From contig JAJZMB010000099.1 in the NCBI GenBank assembly GCA_021803205.1, forward strand, positions 1 through 64,000: DNA of 64,000 nucleotides. The letters are read 5' to 3'. Position 1 is the stretch's first letter, and each line of letters opens with the position of its first letter. Below the pieces are notes generated by a model that did not search any database, had not been told where the DNA came from, and saw nothing but the letters and a program-made list of their open reading frames with translations. The position numbers and the translations under genes are program-made. Shown piece after piece: positions 25,401 to 35,284 of this stretch. This DNA comes from Bacillota bacterium. GTDB taxonomy: Bacteria; Bacillota; Sulfobacillia; RBS10-35; JAJYVN01.

Positions 25401-27041
25401 TCAACTCCGACGGCGGCGCGCGTCTCCCCTGATCTGGACGGCTTTGCCGTCGCGCGTCGCCGCCGGATCGGCCCGACGCGCGCGTTCGGCCTCCACGCCC
25501 AAGGCCTCTGCCGCCCGCCGCCGCTCCCTGCGACGCAGCAGGAAACCCGCGATGCGGTCCCACCCGGCACTGGCCAGCGCGATCTCCTCTCCGCCCAGCG
25601 GATGCAGGCTGAAGCGCGCCCGCTCGTAGGCGCTGGTCAGGTCACGCAGACCGGCCGCCGTCGCCGGTTCAGCCGCCTGCACCGACTGTCGGTAGGCCCG
25701 CGGGGTTTGCGACGCGCGGCGCGGCAGGCCGGCCTCCCGCGCCTGCTCCATGAAGAGGCGGTAAATCTCCCGCACCCGCCGACGCGGATCCTCCGGCGGC
25801 AGGTTCCAGGCCGCGCCGGCCATGGTGCGCGGCCCGGCCCGCGCGGCGAACGCGGCACCGGTCCGGTGGCTCGCGGAACGGATGCCGAGCTGGCGCCAGA
25901 TGTTGCGGAAGAGCGCCCCCTTGATAACCTCCAACATCCAATTCCACCACCGCCGCCAAAACCGCACCATCCCGCGCCAGTCACCATCCCGGACGCCCTG
26001 TAGCAGCAACGCGTACAGGCCGCTGAAGAGGGCGGCCGCGCTGCGGGCGGTCTCCGCACCGACCGCCCATTGACGGCGGACGAGCTGGGCCGCATCCAGT
26101 CCCAACCGGCGCGCGTAGCGCACCGCGCGCACGACCATCGTCGCCGCCAGCGCCAGAAGCAAGAGCAAGAACATGTAGATCCCTGCGCTCTTGCGCACCT
26201 GCGGGGGCAGGACCTTGGTGATGGCGCTCGGCTTCTTGGGCTGGATCGGCGAGAGATTCTCCGCTCCCGACGGCGGCGTGGTCCGCTCCGAAACCCGTAC
26301 CACGGTCCGCCCGACCATCTGCAGTGTCACGAGCGAAGGCAGCGGCGGCACCACTGCGCAAAGCAGCACGACGGCGGCGATCAGACCGGCGACGGGACCC
26401 CACCACCCGACCCCGAAAGCCGCGTCCGTGGTGACCTCGCCCCCACGGAAGCGTGAGCGCATCACCTCGTATTCCAAACCACTGATCAGAATTAGGCCGC
26501 ACACGCCGGCCAACAGCACCACGGGCGCCGTGGTCCAGTGCAGCAACCCGGCGGAGCGGTCGAGACCGCTCCAGACGAGGCAGGCCCCCACGATCAGCCC
26601 CAGCGTCAAGACCAGGCCGGTGAAGCGGCCGCGGGTGAGGCGTGCCACCTCGGCGCTGCCGGAGTCGTAGAGCTCGATCATCAGGTGCGTCAGCCGGCCG
26701 ACTTGGCCGCGCACGACGACGACCAGTCCGAGCGCTACGGCGAAGGGCAGCGCATGTTGCGTCAACAGCAGCGCCACAACCCCGCCGATCACCAACTCGG
26801 CCAGCGCCAAGCCCGGGTCCAGCATCCGGCGCGTGATGCTGCGGAACGTGTCGTGGATGCCGACCAGCGCCACCGCGGCGCACATTGCGGCGAAGCCGGC
26901 GATGTTCGGCGCGCCGTACGGCCAGAGCCCGTGCCAGGCAGCGGCCGCCGCCGCGCCGAAGGCGGCGGCCAAACCGACCAGCGCGATCGTATACCATGGC
27001 GGCAGATCGTTCACCCCGAGCCCCGGCCCCGCACAGCGCAC
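25401..27041 (-). CDS. Membrane protein with C-terminal DUF4129-like domain
   Basis: A 546-residue protein. About six hydrophobic segments lie in residues 15-270, with another near 300-320. A soluble Arg-rich C-terminal half follows. Its end has RREIYRLFMEQAREAGLPRR, SQTPRAYRQSV and LTSAYERARFS, the pattern of DUF4129 domains found beside MoxR and DUF58 genes. Unlike many relatives it shows no transglutaminase Cys-His-Asp triad. It starts one base past the DUF58 stop, with GTG at about 27014 as an alternative. Probably part of a membrane complex serviced by the MoxR ATPase; no biochemical role is known. Confidence 0.7.
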   Translation of the reverse strand: MRCAGPGLGVNDLPPWYTIALVGLAAAFGAAAAAAWHGLWPYGAPNIAGFAAMCAAVALVGIHDTFRSITRRMLDPGLALAELVIGGVVALLLTQHALPFAVALGLVVVVRGQVGRLTHLMIELYDSGSAEVARLTRGRFTGLVLTLGLIVGACLVWSGLDRSAGLLHWTTAPVVLLAGVCGLILISGLEYEVMRSRFRGGEVTTDAAFGVGWWGPVAGLIAAVVLLCAVVPPLPSLVTLQMVGRTVVRVSERTTPPSGAENLSPIQPKKPSAITKVLPPQVRKSAGIYMFLLLLLALAATMVVRAVRYARRLGLDAAQLVRRQWAVGAETARSAAALFSGLYALLLQGVRDGDWRGMVRFWRRWWNWMLEVIKGALFRNIWRQLGIRSASHRTGAAFAARAGPRTMAGAAWNLPPEDPRRRVREIYRLFMEQAREAGLPRRASQTPRAYRQSVQAAEPATAAGLRDLTSAYERARFSLHPLGGEEIALASAGWDRIAGFLLRRRERRRAAEALGVEAERARRADPAATRDGKAVQIRGDARRRRS

Positions 27042-27042
27042 G

Positions 27043-28224
27043 TCAAGCGAATCGCACTCCCTGCGTCCCCAGGTCCACTTCGTGGATGGGTATCCTGGCC
27101 TGCATCGTGCGCCGCGGCTCGAAGGTCAGGATCACGACGGGGTGCCCCCGGCGCTGGAATTCGCTGCACCGCGCCACCAGTTCGGGCGTGTTGGTCGGTA
27201 CGAGCATGACCAGCGTGGCACCCCAGGGCAGGCCGCGGACCTCGTCGCCCAGCACCTCCAGAAACGGGGGACCGTCGGCGGGCTGCAACCCCGCAAGGCC
27301 CTCCAGGATGGTACGGCGCTGTCCGGCCCCCGCCCGCGCTGCCACTCGCAGGAGGCCCGGCCGCTCCACCTCCCGGCCGATGCCCTCCGGGATCGCGCGC
27401 TCGATGCGCCCGTAGGCGACCAGTCCGAGGGCGTGGCGCGGATCCGGTTCCCACCACACCAGGCTCGCCGCGACGGTGATCGCGCGCTCCAGCAACTCGA
27501 ACCGGCGGGCGGGATCCCAATCCCCGCGGGCGAGGTTCAGAAAGTAATACGTCACCCGCTCCCGCACCAGCGGCTGTTCCTTGACCATCAGTTCTCCCCG
27601 GTGAGCGGTGGCCTTCCAGGCGATCAGGCGCAGGGGGTCGCCCGGGAAGTAGCGGCGCACACCGACGGGCAGCAGGTCCTGGAAGGGCGAGAGCGGATCG
27701 CGCCGCGGGCCCACGGGGAGGCGGTTCGGCAGGCGCAGCGGCTGGACGGGCAACACGCGGGGGTAGACGGTGATCCACCTCGGCTCCTCCACGGTACCGC
27801 CCAACTCCCGCACACCGAACCAGTCGCCGACGGAGACGTCGATGTGCCCCAAACGGTACAGGCCGCGCTCTGTCACTTGCAGTTCGTACCGGTGCACGCG
27901 CTCGCTTCCGGCCGGCAGGGTGGACACATGGCTGAAGACCGCACCGTGGTGCAGTCGGGAGGGAACGCGATCCTCCACCCAGACCCACGGCGCCGGCAGG
28001 GGCGACCCGTTGACGATGGTGAGGGTGATGCCCAGGCGCTCACCCGGGAAGAGATGGTCCCGATCCACCCGGTGCACCACCCGCAGGCGCTCAAGGGTCA
28101 GGCGGACGATCAGGCGGGCGGCGAGCAGGACCAGCACGACCAGGTACAGCCAGAAGGCCACCGAGCGGCTCCGGACGAGCACGGCGGCGATAAAAAACAC
28201 TACGATCGCCGTAGTCCATTTCAA
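27043..28224 (-). CDS. DUF58-domain protein
   Basis: A 393-residue protein of the type paired with MoxR. Two N-terminal membrane segments (residues 5-45) are followed by a beta-rich region. The DUF58 core begins with RRYFPGDPLRLIAWKATAHRGELMVKE (about 195-225), the hallmark of the family, and ends in a von Willebrand-like fold without a complete MIDAS motif. ATG 28224 begins MKWTTAIVVFF. It is the first gene of the three-gene minus-strand cluster; in most genomes moxR comes first. Confidence 0.88.
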   Translation of the reverse strand: MKWTTAIVVFFIAAVLVRSRSVAFWLYLVVLVLLAARLIVRLTLERLRVVHRVDRDHLFPGERLGITLTIVNGSPLPAPWVWVEDRVPSRLHHGAVFSHVSTLPAGSERVHRYELQVTERGLYRLGHIDVSVGDWFGVRELGGTVEEPRWITVYPRVLPVQPLRLPNRLPVGPRRDPLSPFQDLLPVGVRRYFPGDPLRLIAWKATAHRGELMVKEQPLVRERVTYYFLNLARGDWDPARRFELLERAITVAASLVWWEPDPRHALGLVAYGRIERAIPEGIGREVERPGLLRVAARAGAGQRRTILEGLAGLQPADGPPFLEVLGDEVRGLPWGATLVMLVPTNTPELVARCSEFQRRGHPVVILTFEPRRTMQARIPIHEVDLGTQGVRFA

Positions 28225-28552
28225 ATCGGCCGCTCACCGCCCCGTGCGGTCCGGTTTCGGGGCGGCATTCGTGAATTCCTCCCCATGTCAAGGAGGGATG
28301 CCGCGGCAAGGTATGGGCCAAGGACCAAACCTTCACATCAGATGGTGTGCGTCTCGAGTTAGCCGGCCGGTGCAAGAATCAGCTCTTGCGAGACCACTGA
28401 TTCGAGGACCCTTGTCCCTCACGGCTCCACGCTTCATGGCCGGAGTGGAAACCGACTTTGGCCGCCTCGGACCACCACAACCCGCCTCCAGCGGCAGCGT
28501 CGGCCCCGGGAGCGGAGCACCCCGCCGGCCGGCCGGGGGTGGGCCGGCCGTG
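28225..28552. other. Intergenic region upstream of DUF58
   Basis: About 330 bases between the methyltransferase 3' end and the DUF58 start. It contains one copy of the dispersed ~105-bp repeat (28361-28462) and most of a strong terminator hairpin at its right end. The promoter of the DUF58 operon is presumably here; I could not assign it. Confidence 0.5.
28361..28462. repeat. Dispersed ~105-bp repeat, copy 3
   Basis: Aligns with 8964-9067 in the same orientation, more diverged. Shared blocks include GGCCGGTGCAA, CTCTTGCGAGACCACTG, CCCTTGTCCCTCA and GGAAACCGA. Intergenic. Confidence 0.55.
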
Positions 28553-28580
28553 TCACACCCCCGCCGGCCCACCCCCGGCC
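28531..28580. terminator. 18-bp stem hairpin at the methyltransferase 3' end
   Basis: GGCCGGGGGTGGGCCGGC (28531-28548) pairs perfectly with GCCGGCCCACCCCCGGCC (28563-28580). The methyltransferase stop codon (28553-28555) is in the loop, so the final codons form half of the stem. No T-run follows. Confidence 0.6.
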
Positions 28581-29413
28581 GTGTCCCGCACTGCGGAGAC
28601 GTAGGCCCACGCGCCGCGTTGTGCGGCATGGGTCGCGGTGGCGAGCAGGTCGTCCCAGTGGGCCCGGAGTTCGGGATCGAGGTCGCGCGTGTACACCTCT
28701 TCCAGGGTCGGGCAGCCGGGCCGGGGCACCTGGGACAGGACGTTGGCGAACTGCGCGCGCGAGAACGGTTGCACCCAGTCCACCACGGATGCGGAGACGG
28801 AGGTCCGAGAGAAGGCGGGTGGAGTGAAGGCGGCGACCAGAGCGCCGCGGGAGATCCGGTAGGGCAGGCGTCGCCAACGCGCCACCGCGGCCGCGCGCGC
28901 CCGTCGCTGCCCTTCCGTCCGCGGCAGGGGCAGCATCGGCCGCTCGTTGGCGCTGAGCACCTCGAAGGAGACAAACCGCCCGCCTGGACGGAGGACGCGG
29001 GCAATCTCCGCCGCCACGGCCGGGAGGTCAGATCCGGCATACTGCAGCACGGCACGGCACAGCACCACGTCGAAGGATCCGCCGGCATGCGGCAGTTGCC
29101 GCATATCGCCCTGCGTGACCCGGCCGCGGTGCCCCAGGGGATGCTGCGCCAACACGGCCGAAGCCCGGGCGCAGAGTTGCGGCGAAACGTCAAGGGCGGC
29201 TACGCCGCCTGCGATGCCGACCACATCCAGCAGCGTGGGCAGGAACTCCCCCGGACCGCACCCGATCTCCAACACGGACTGTCCGGCCCGAAGACCGGCT
29301 TGCTGGAGGAGTTGGGCCCGGATGCCGGCGATGAGCTGCATCCCCCCCTGCACCTCCTGCGCGGACAGGCCGGTGTAGCGGTCCACGGAAAGCCAGCGAT
29401 CCCATGCGTCCAC
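28553..29413 (-). CDS. SAM-dependent methyltransferase, class I
   Basis: A 286-residue methyltransferase with motif I VLEIGCGPGEF, an acidic residue ending strand 2 (AALDVSP), GDMRQLPHAGGSFDVVLCRAVL (motifs II-III) and RVLRPGGRFVSFEVL (motif IV), similar to UbiE/type 11 enzymes. The C-terminal ~90 residues are not diagnostic. GTG 29413 is used because GGAGGTGG lies just upstream and the sequence before it is low complexity. The substrate is unknown. It is transcribed in the same direction as nifS-thiI, about 170 bases behind thiI. Confidence 0.82.
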   Translation of the reverse strand: MDAWDRWLSVDRYTGLSAQEVQGGMQLIAGIRAQLLQQAGLRAGQSVLEIGCGPGEFLPTLLDVVGIAGGVAALDVSPQLCARASAVLAQHPLGHRGRVTQGDMRQLPHAGGSFDVVLCRAVLQYAGSDLPAVAAEIARVLRPGGRFVSFEVLSANERPMLPLPRTEGQRRARAAAVARWRRLPYRISRGALVAAFTPPAFSRTSVSASVVDWVQPFSRAQFANVLSQVPRPGCPTLEEVYTRDLDPELRAHWDDLLATATHAAQRGAWAYVSAVRDTAGGGPAGV

Positions 29414-29584
29414 AGGGCCACCTCCACTGCGGGCCGGGGGAGGGTCCCCGGGCACGGCGCAAGAAGGAACGCCGGGCGACGGGACATCCCTCCGGGGCAC
29501 GCCCGTTCGATGCGGCCGCACTGATCCGTCGCGGCCGGCAAACAGCGCGAGCCGGGGCCCGGCAGCACCGGGCACCGTGCAGTC

Positions 29585-30814
29585 CTACCCCTTGACCGCA
29601 CCCGGCGGCGGGTACGGCTCCGCGCCGTCCGGGGTCACCCGCAGCCGCTCGCTCCGCGCCGCGGCCGCCTCCAGCAGCGCCCCCACGGCCAACCGTCCTT
29701 CGGCGTCGCGGACTTCGCCGCGCGTCGGGCGCGTGCGCGGGTGGCGCGGGGCGAACAGCGTGCAGCAGTCGTCGAAGGGCCGGACAGAGATCGCGTAGGT
29801 CCCGATCCGCCGCGCCAGGTCGACGATCTCGGTCTTGTCGGCGGTGACCAGGGGCCGCAGCAGAGGCAGCGCGGCCACCTCACCCACCGCGGTGAGCGCC
29901 TCCAGCGTCTGGCTCGCGACCTGCCCCAGACTGTCGCCGGTGACCAGGGCCCCGGCGCGCTCGCGCCGGCAGAGGGCCTCGGCGAACCGTACCATCATGC
30001 GCCGCGCGACAATCGTACGCAGGGGTTCGGGGACGCTCTCCTGGACCGCCGACTGGATATCGGTGAAATGGCCGACCCAGAGCCGCACCTCGCCTGTGTA
30101 CGCCGCGAGGGCGCGGCAGAGGTCCACCACTTTCTGGCGCGTGCCGTCCCCGGTGTAGGGGAAGGTGTGGAAGTACGCCGCCGACAGCGCCAGGCCGCGC
30201 TTGGCGGCGAGATAGGCGGCGACCGGGCTGTCGATCCCGCCGGAGAGCAGGCAGAGCGCTCGCCCGGCCGTGCCCGTCGGCAGCCCGCCGGGTCCGGGCA
30301 GCACGGCACCCCACACGTAGAAGGCGTCCGCGCGAACATCGCAACCGATCTGCACGTCGGGGTGATGCACATCGACGCGCAGGCCGGTCGCCGCGGCCAC
30401 CGCCCCACCGATCTCGCGCGCCAGATCGGGCGAGCGGAGGGCGAACCGCTTGTCCGCGCGCCGCGCGGCGATCTTAAAGCTCTCGGCGCCGGCCGCCTGC
30501 GCCCGCCGCGCCTCTTCCACCGCCACCACCGCGAGCGCCGCCAGATCGGCCGGCCGGGCGATGCGGCGGGCCCGCCGGACCGAGACGATGCCGAAGCAGC
30601 GCTGCAACGCGGCGATGCCCGCCTCCGCCGGCACACCGGCTGCCAGGTGCACCACCAGACGACCGTCCCGCAGTTCGACGCCACTCCTGCCGGGCAGCCG
30701 CTGCAAGGCGGCGCGCCGCAGGGCGCGCTCAAACTGGGGACGGTTGCAGCCCTTGAGCGCCACTTCCGCCCAATGCCCCAACAGCAGCGTCTCGCTACAC
30801 CCCTCCCCACTCAT
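29585..30814 (-). CDS. thiI: tRNA 4-thiouridine synthase / sulfurtransferase ThiI
   Basis: ThiI adenylates U8 of tRNA and inserts sulfur delivered by a cysteine desulfurase; in some bacteria it also serves thiamine thiazole synthesis. The 409-residue protein has the ferredoxin-like and THUMP domains (about 10-170, with FKIAARRADKRF) and the PP-loop ATPase with CLLSGGIDSPVAAYL near residue 190, then TGDSLGQVASQTLE and RPLVTADKTEIVDLAR. It ends without the C-terminal rhodanese domain of the E. coli enzyme, as is common in Firmicutes. Its ATG overlaps the nifS stop by four bases (ATGA), coupling it to its sulfur donor. Confidence 0.93.
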   Translation of the reverse strand: MSGEGCSETLLLGHWAEVALKGCNRPQFERALRRAALQRLPGRSGVELRDGRLVVHLAAGVPAEAGIAALQRCFGIVSVRRARRIARPADLAALAVVAVEEARRAQAAGAESFKIAARRADKRFALRSPDLAREIGGAVAAATGLRVDVHHPDVQIGCDVRADAFYVWGAVLPGPGGLPTGTAGRALCLLSGGIDSPVAAYLAAKRGLALSAAYFHTFPYTGDGTRQKVVDLCRALAAYTGEVRLWVGHFTDIQSAVQESVPEPLRTIVARRMMVRFAEALCRRERAGALVTGDSLGQVASQTLEALTAVGEVAALPLLRPLVTADKTEIVDLARRIGTYAISVRPFDDCCTLFAPRHPRTRPTRGEVRDAEGRLAVGALLEAAAARSERLRVTPDGAEPYPPPGAVKG

Positions 30815-32028
30815 CTCGGCATCGCCACCCGTGGGAGACGGGCGATGGCCACCGGTATCCGGGCGATCGCCCACTCGATCTCCGCGGCGCGCGTCGCCGG
30901 ACCGAGGCTGAAACGCAGACTCCCCCGAAGCCGTGCGCCACGCAACCCGAGAGCGGAAAGAACGTGGCTCGGCTCCGGCCGGCGGGCGTGGCAGGCCGAC
31001 CCCGCGGAGCAGGCGATCCCCTCGGCTTCAAAGGCATGCAGCAGCACCTCGGCCGGCAGTGACGCGACCTCGGCAAAGCTAAGATTCACGATGTGCGGCG
31101 CCGCGACTGCGGCATCGGCGGGGTCCGGTCCATTCACCAGGATGCCGGGCAGCGTCGAACGCAATCCCTCGATGAATCGCAGTTTTAGATCGGTGAGGCG
31201 CCGGCCGCCGCCCGCATCCGCCCGGAGCGCCGCTCCGAAGCCGGCGATACCTGGGACGTTCTCGGTTCCGGGGCGCAGACCGGCCTCCTGTTCCCCTCCC
31301 GGCACCGGCGGGACGAGCCGGGTGCCGCGCCGGACGAAGAGGGCTCCGGTGCCCTTCGGCCCGCCGACCTTGTGCGCCGAGAAGGCCGCGGTGTCCACCC
31401 CCCACGCCGCATAGGGCGTGTCCACCTTGCAGAGGGCCTGGACCGCGTCCACGTGCAGGGCGGCGCCGGGAGCGGCCGCGCGCACCGCGGCCGCGATCTG
31501 CCGTACAGGCTGCACCGTGCCGGTCTCGTTGTTAACGTGCGTCAGCGCGACAAGCACGGTATCGCGCCGCACAGCGGCGGCGACGTCCTCCGGAGACAGC
31601 CGGCCGTCGCCGCCGACCGGCAGGCGCGCGACCTCCCACCCGTCCGCGGCCAGGGCGTCCCAGGCGCAAAGCAGCGAACGGTGTTCGATCGCCGTGGTGA
31701 CCACGTGGCGTCCACGCCGCACGGCAGCGCGGCAGAGCCCGAGAACGCCCAGATGGTTGCTCTCGGTGCCCCCGGAGGTGAACACGACCTCGGACTCGCC
31801 CGCCCCGATCCGCTCGGCGAGGGCACGGCGCGCCGCCGACACGCATTCGGCCGCAGCCAGCCCCCAGCGGTGCACCGCCGACGGATTGGCGAACAACCCG
31901 TCGCTCCAGGTGCCGGGGTCCACCCCCAGGACCTGGGCCATGGCCGAGGCCGCCTCCGGCAACATCGGTGTGGTCGCCGCGTTGTCCAGATAGGCGGCCA
32001 ACTCCGCCCGCCGCTGTGCCACCGCCAT
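30811..32028 (-). CDS. Cysteine desulfurase, NifS/IscS type
   Basis: A pyridoxal-phosphate enzyme that removes sulfur from cysteine. The 405-residue protein begins [10 protein letters not shown], has [11 protein letters not shown] and [17 protein letters not shown], the PLP lysine in [30 protein letters not shown], and the mobile cysteine loop [10 protein letters not shown]. The loop resembles the IscS/NifS (group I) type. ATG 32028 is taken because the family starts here; the same frame stays open for 79 codons more upstream without similarity. Coupled to thiI, so its main client is probably tRNA thiolation, though Fe-S assembly cannot be excluded. Confidence 0.9.
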   Translation of the reverse strand: MAVAQRRAELAAYLDNAATTPMLPEAASAMAQVLGVDPGTWSDGLFANPSAVHRWGLAAAECVSAARRALAERIGAGESEVVFTSGGTESNHLGVLGLCRAAVRRGRHVVTTAIEHRSLLCAWDALAADGWEVARLPVGGDGRLSPEDVAAAVRRDTVLVALTHVNNETGTVQPVRQIAAAVRAAAPGAALHVDAVQALCKVDTPYAAWGVDTAAFSAHKVGGPKGTGALFVRRGTRLVPPVPGGEQEAGLRPGTENVPGIAGFGAALRADAGGGRRLTDLKLRFIEGLRSTLPGILVNGPDPADAAVAAPHIVNLSFAEVASLPAEVLLHAFEAEGIACSAGSACHARRPEPSHVLSALGLRGARLRGSLRFSLGPATRAAEIEWAIARIPVAIARLPRVAMPR

Positions 32029-32395
32029 CCCCCCCGGCGCGCCGGCCCCGCAGACCCCGGCCCCGGCCGCGCCGCCGAGCGCGAACCCGCCGCACCTGAG
32101 CATAGCACGCGGGCGCAGCACACGGACGCCGCACGCGGGCACCGCCGCGAGTACGCTGGCGGAGGTTGCGGTCCCGGCCTCCGCGAACCACACGACGCGC
32201 TGGGGTCGAATGGACGCGGCGATTGTCGCTGACTCGGCCGCGGCCAAGGCAGGATCGTTCCCCACCGGACCGAAGTTCCGCCGTTACGAGAGGGACGCGC
32301 GGCAGCAGGAGGGATCCGCGGCCCCCGCCGGCGGGTCGGCTGCGGGCTGGGCAGGCAACAGCGAGTACAGTCCTCGGGAGGACGGCGAGTACGCG
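32029..32395. other. Divergent intergenic region, nifS / sugar nucleotidyltransferase
   Basis: About 370 GC-rich bases between two divergent genes. Both flanking reading frames remain open across much of it, which reflects base composition. No operator, riboswitch or promoter is clear enough to name. Confidence 0.45.
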
Positions 32396-34918
32396 ATGAA
32401 GGCCGTGGTCATGGCCGGCGGCGAAGGAACGCGGCTCCGCCCGCTCACCTCGAACCGGCCCAAGCCCATGGTACCCGTTGTCGGCCGCCCGGTTATGGAG
32501 CACATCCTCGAACTCCTGCGCCGACATGGAATCTCCCAGGTGATCGTGACGGTGCAATACCTCTCGGCCCAAATCGAGGACTATTTCGGGGACGGCTCGG
32601 ACTTCGGAATGGAGGTCTCCTACTCCGTCGAACCCGAACCCCTGGGAACGGCGGGCAGCGTCCGCCGTTGCGCCGCCGAGCTCGACGAAACGTTTCTGGT
32701 TATCAGCGGGGACGCCCTCACCGACATCGACCTGGGACGGGTGGTGGACCTGCACCGGCGCCGCGATTCCTGGGTCACCCTCGCCCTGGCGCGCGTGGCC
32801 GATCCCCTGGAGTTCGGCGTGGTGATCACCGACGCCGGGGGACGGGTCCAGCGCTTCCTGGAGAAGCCCGGCTGGGGCGAGGTGTTCTCCGATACCATCA
32901 ACACGGGCATCTACGTCATCGAGCCCAAGGCGCTGGCAGAGGTGCCGGCGGAAGGCCCGTATGATTTCAGCAAAGAACTCTTTCCCAAGCTGATGGCGGC
33001 CGGGGCCCCCTTGTACGGCTGCACGGTCGACGGCTACTGGTGCGACATCGGCAACCTCAGACAATACATGCAGGCCAACGAGGACGCGCTACACGGCCGC
33101 GTGCGCCTCACGCTGCCGGGCCGCAGCCTGCCGGGAGACATCCACATCGGCGCCGGGGCGACTGTTCATCCCTCAGCGCGCCTGCACGGTCCTCTGTTCA
33201 TCGGCGAGAACTGTTCGGTCCAGGCGGACGTGGTCGTCGACGGCCCTGCGGTGATCGGGCCAAACTCGGTGCTTGACCGCGGCTGCCGCGTGTCGCGTGC
33301 GGTCTTGCTCGGCAACGCCTACGTCGGCCCCCGCGCGATGGTGCAGAGCGCCCTGCTCGGCCGTGCGGTGCGCCTGGGCACCGGAGCGGTCATCGAGGAA
33401 GGTGCGGTCATCGCCGACGGCTGCCACCTCCACGAGGGATCCCGTGTCAACGCGGAGGTCAAAATCTGGCCCAACAAGGTTGTGGAACCGGGGGCCGTCG
33501 TCAATCAGAGCATCGTCTGGGGGGCCCGCTGGCATCGCACCCTATTCGGGGCCGGCGGTGTCAGTGGCGCGGCCAACGTCGAGATGACCCCCGAGGTCGC
33601 GGTCCGGCTCGGCGCCGCGTACGCCTCCGCCCTACAGCGGGGCGACGCGGTCGTGGTCAGCCGCGACGGCCACCCGGCGTCGGTGATGATGAAACGGGCC
33701 CTGATGGCCGGCCTGTCTTCGGCCGGCGTGCGCGCCTACAACCTGGCGTCGGTGCCCCCGCCGGTGACGCGCTATGCGGCGGGGGCGCTGGGCGGCCGCG
33801 GCGGCGTCTTCACCGCCATGGCGGCCGGCGGCGACTCCGGCCAGATGGAACTGCGCTTCCTCGATTCTCGCGGCATCGACATCGACGCCAATTTTGAACG
33901 CAAGATCGAGAACCTCTACTTCAGAGAGGACATGCGCAAGGTCCCGCCCGACGACGTCGGCAGCATCAGCTATCCCGCCAAGGTGCTCGACATCTACCTC
34001 ACCGGTTATCTGGCGGCGCTCGGGTCTCTCTCGCCGCAGGCGGCGGCCACGCGGCTGGTGGTCGATTACGGCGGCGGCCACGCGGGGCAGGTGCTGCCGC
34101 AGGCGCTGGCGGAATGCGGAGTGGCCGCCCTGAGCCTGAACTCAGCTCGCGGGGGCGGCGGCACCCGCGGGGAACCGGGCCCTGCCGCCGCCGGTCTGGA
34201 GTTATCCCAGGTTGTCATCTCTCTGCACGCGGACTTGGGGGCGCGCCTCGACCCCTGCTGCGACCGCCTCACCGTGATCGACGACCAGGGCCACGCCCTG
34301 GACGACCAGGAGGCCCTGGTGCTCTTCGCCGCCCTGGCCGCCCGCCACGCGGGCGCCCGAGAGATCGCCGTGCCCATCATCGCCACGCGCGCCGTCGAGG
34401 CCGTATGCGCCGGCACCGGGACGCGGGTACGCCGGACGCGGACGGGCGTCCGCGCCGTGATGGAGGCGGCCGCGACGGGCGGCCTGAGCCTCGCCGCGGA
34501 CGGGGAAGGCGGGTTCTCCTTCCCCGGCTTTCATCCTGGCATGGACGGTCTGTTCGCCATTGGCTGGCTGCTGCGCTGGCTCGGCCTGGAGGACCGCCCC
34601 CTGAGCCGGCTGGTGGCCCGGCTGCCCCGGCCATCCGTGGCGACCGAGACCGTCACCTGCCCATGGCAGGTCAAGGGCCAGTTGATGCGCCGGCTTGTGG
34701 AGGCGACAGTGGGCGAACAGGTCACGCTGATCGACGGAATCAAGATCCACCGGGAAGAGGCCTGGGTAGCGGTGCTGCCCGACGCGCACAGGCCCGCGGT
34801 GCACCTGTACGCCGAGCCGGTCGACGGAGCGGGCGCCCGGTTGTTGGAGCACTACCGCGCGATCATCCAGGGCATCGTGGCGGAGGCGGAGGGCGCCGCG
34901 ACCGTGGAGGTCGATTGA
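32396..34918 (+). CDS. Sugar-1-phosphate nucleotidyltransferase fused to phosphomutase-like domain
   Basis: An 840-residue fusion. Residues 1-235 form a nucleotidyltransferase starting [17 protein letters not shown] with [16 protein letters not shown], as in mannose-1-phosphate guanylyl- or glucose-1-phosphate uridylyl/thymidylyltransferases. About 250-370 is a left-handed beta-helix of hexapeptide repeats. About 385-840 resembles phosphoglucomutase/phosphomannomutase. The phosphoserine loop (normally TASHNP-like) reads [15 protein letters not shown], and the metal loop (normally DGDxDR) reads RLDPCCDRL, so the mutase half is probably inactive and structural or regulatory. ATG 32396 fits the family N-terminus. 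Likely role: nucleotide sugars for cell-surface polysaccharide; the base and sugar are uncertain. Confidence 0.82.
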   Translation: MKAVVMAGGEGTRLRPLTSNRPKPMVPVVGRPVMEHILELLRRHGISQVIVTVQYLSAQIEDYFGDGSDFGMEVSYSVEPEPLGTAGSVRRCAAELDETFLVISGDALTDIDLGRVVDLHRRRDSWVTLALARVADPLEFGVVITDAGGRVQRFLEKPGWGEVFSDTINTGIYVIEPKALAEVPAEGPYDFSKELFPKLMAAGAPLYGCTVDGYWCDIGNLRQYMQANEDALHGRVRLTLPGRSLPGDIHIGAGATVHPSARLHGPLFIGENCSVQADVVVDGPAVIGPNSVLDRGCRVSRAVLLGNAYVGPRAMVQSALLGRAVRLGTGAVIEEGAVIADGCHLHEGSRVNAEVKIWPNKVVEPGAVVNQSIVWGARWHRTLFGAGGVSGAANVEMTPEVAVRLGAAYASALQRGDAVVVSRDGHPASVMMKRALMAGLSSAGVRAYNLASVPPPVTRYAAGALGGRGGVFTAMAAGGDSGQMELRFLDSRGIDIDANFERKIENLYFREDMRKVPPDDVGSISYPAKVLDIYLTGYLAALGSLSPQAAATRLVVDYGGGHAGQVLPQALAECGVAALSLNSARGGGGTRGEPGPAAAGLELSQVVISLHADLGARLDPCCDRLTVIDDQGHALDDQEALVLFAALAARHAGAREIAVPIIATRAVEAVCAGTGTRVRRTRTGVRAVMEAAATGGLSLAADGEGGFSFPGFHPGMDGLFAIGWLLRWLGLEDRPLSRLVARLPRPSVATETVTCPWQVKGQLMRRLVEATVGEQVTLIDGIKIHREEAWVAVLPDAHRPAVHLYAEPVDGAGARLLEHYRAIIQGIVAEAEGAATVEVD

Positions 34919-35078
34919 TCCTCCTTCCCACCCGTCCGATCCGTGGCCGTGCAAGTCCGCCGACGCGACGGCCCCCGGCCGGAAGGCCTCGCAGACCGGC
35001 AACCGGGCGCATCACCCACGGGGCGCCAGGACGGCTCCCGCCGCGCTATCGCCGGCACACACACCAGAGGAGCACGTC

Positions 35079-35183
35079 GCAAGAGTCGGTCTCCGCAGCG
35101 GCCGCCAACCGTGGACCATTGGGCGACAAGGGGCGCCGGAGCAGTATCCGCGCAAAAGGGGACCTCTGCAGTGGCCACTTAGG
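35079..35183. repeat. Dispersed ~105-bp repeat, copy 4 (inverted)
   Basis: The reverse complement aligns along its whole length with 8964-9067, roughly 80% identical by eye with one gap. It starts CCTAAGTGGCCACTGCA and ends GAGACCGACTCTTGC. It directly adjoins a different inverted-repeat element. Confidence 0.7.
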
Positions 35184-35284
35184 ACTGCAATCAGGGATGC
35201 ATGTTCATCCACCGCCCGCTGTGGTCGGCGTAGTCGGCGCCCCACCACATCCGGTGGTGGAGGGCCAGAAACCTGATTGCAATC
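35183..35284. repeat. 102-bp element with 13-bp inverted ends
   Basis: GACTGCAATCAGG (35183-35195) and CCTGATTGCAATC (35272-35284) are inverted repeats with one mismatch. The interior includes CCACCACATCCGGTGGTGG, a small hairpin. No gene is evident. It begins at the last base of repeat copy 4. It may be a MITE-like element or a structured RNA. Confidence 0.5.
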
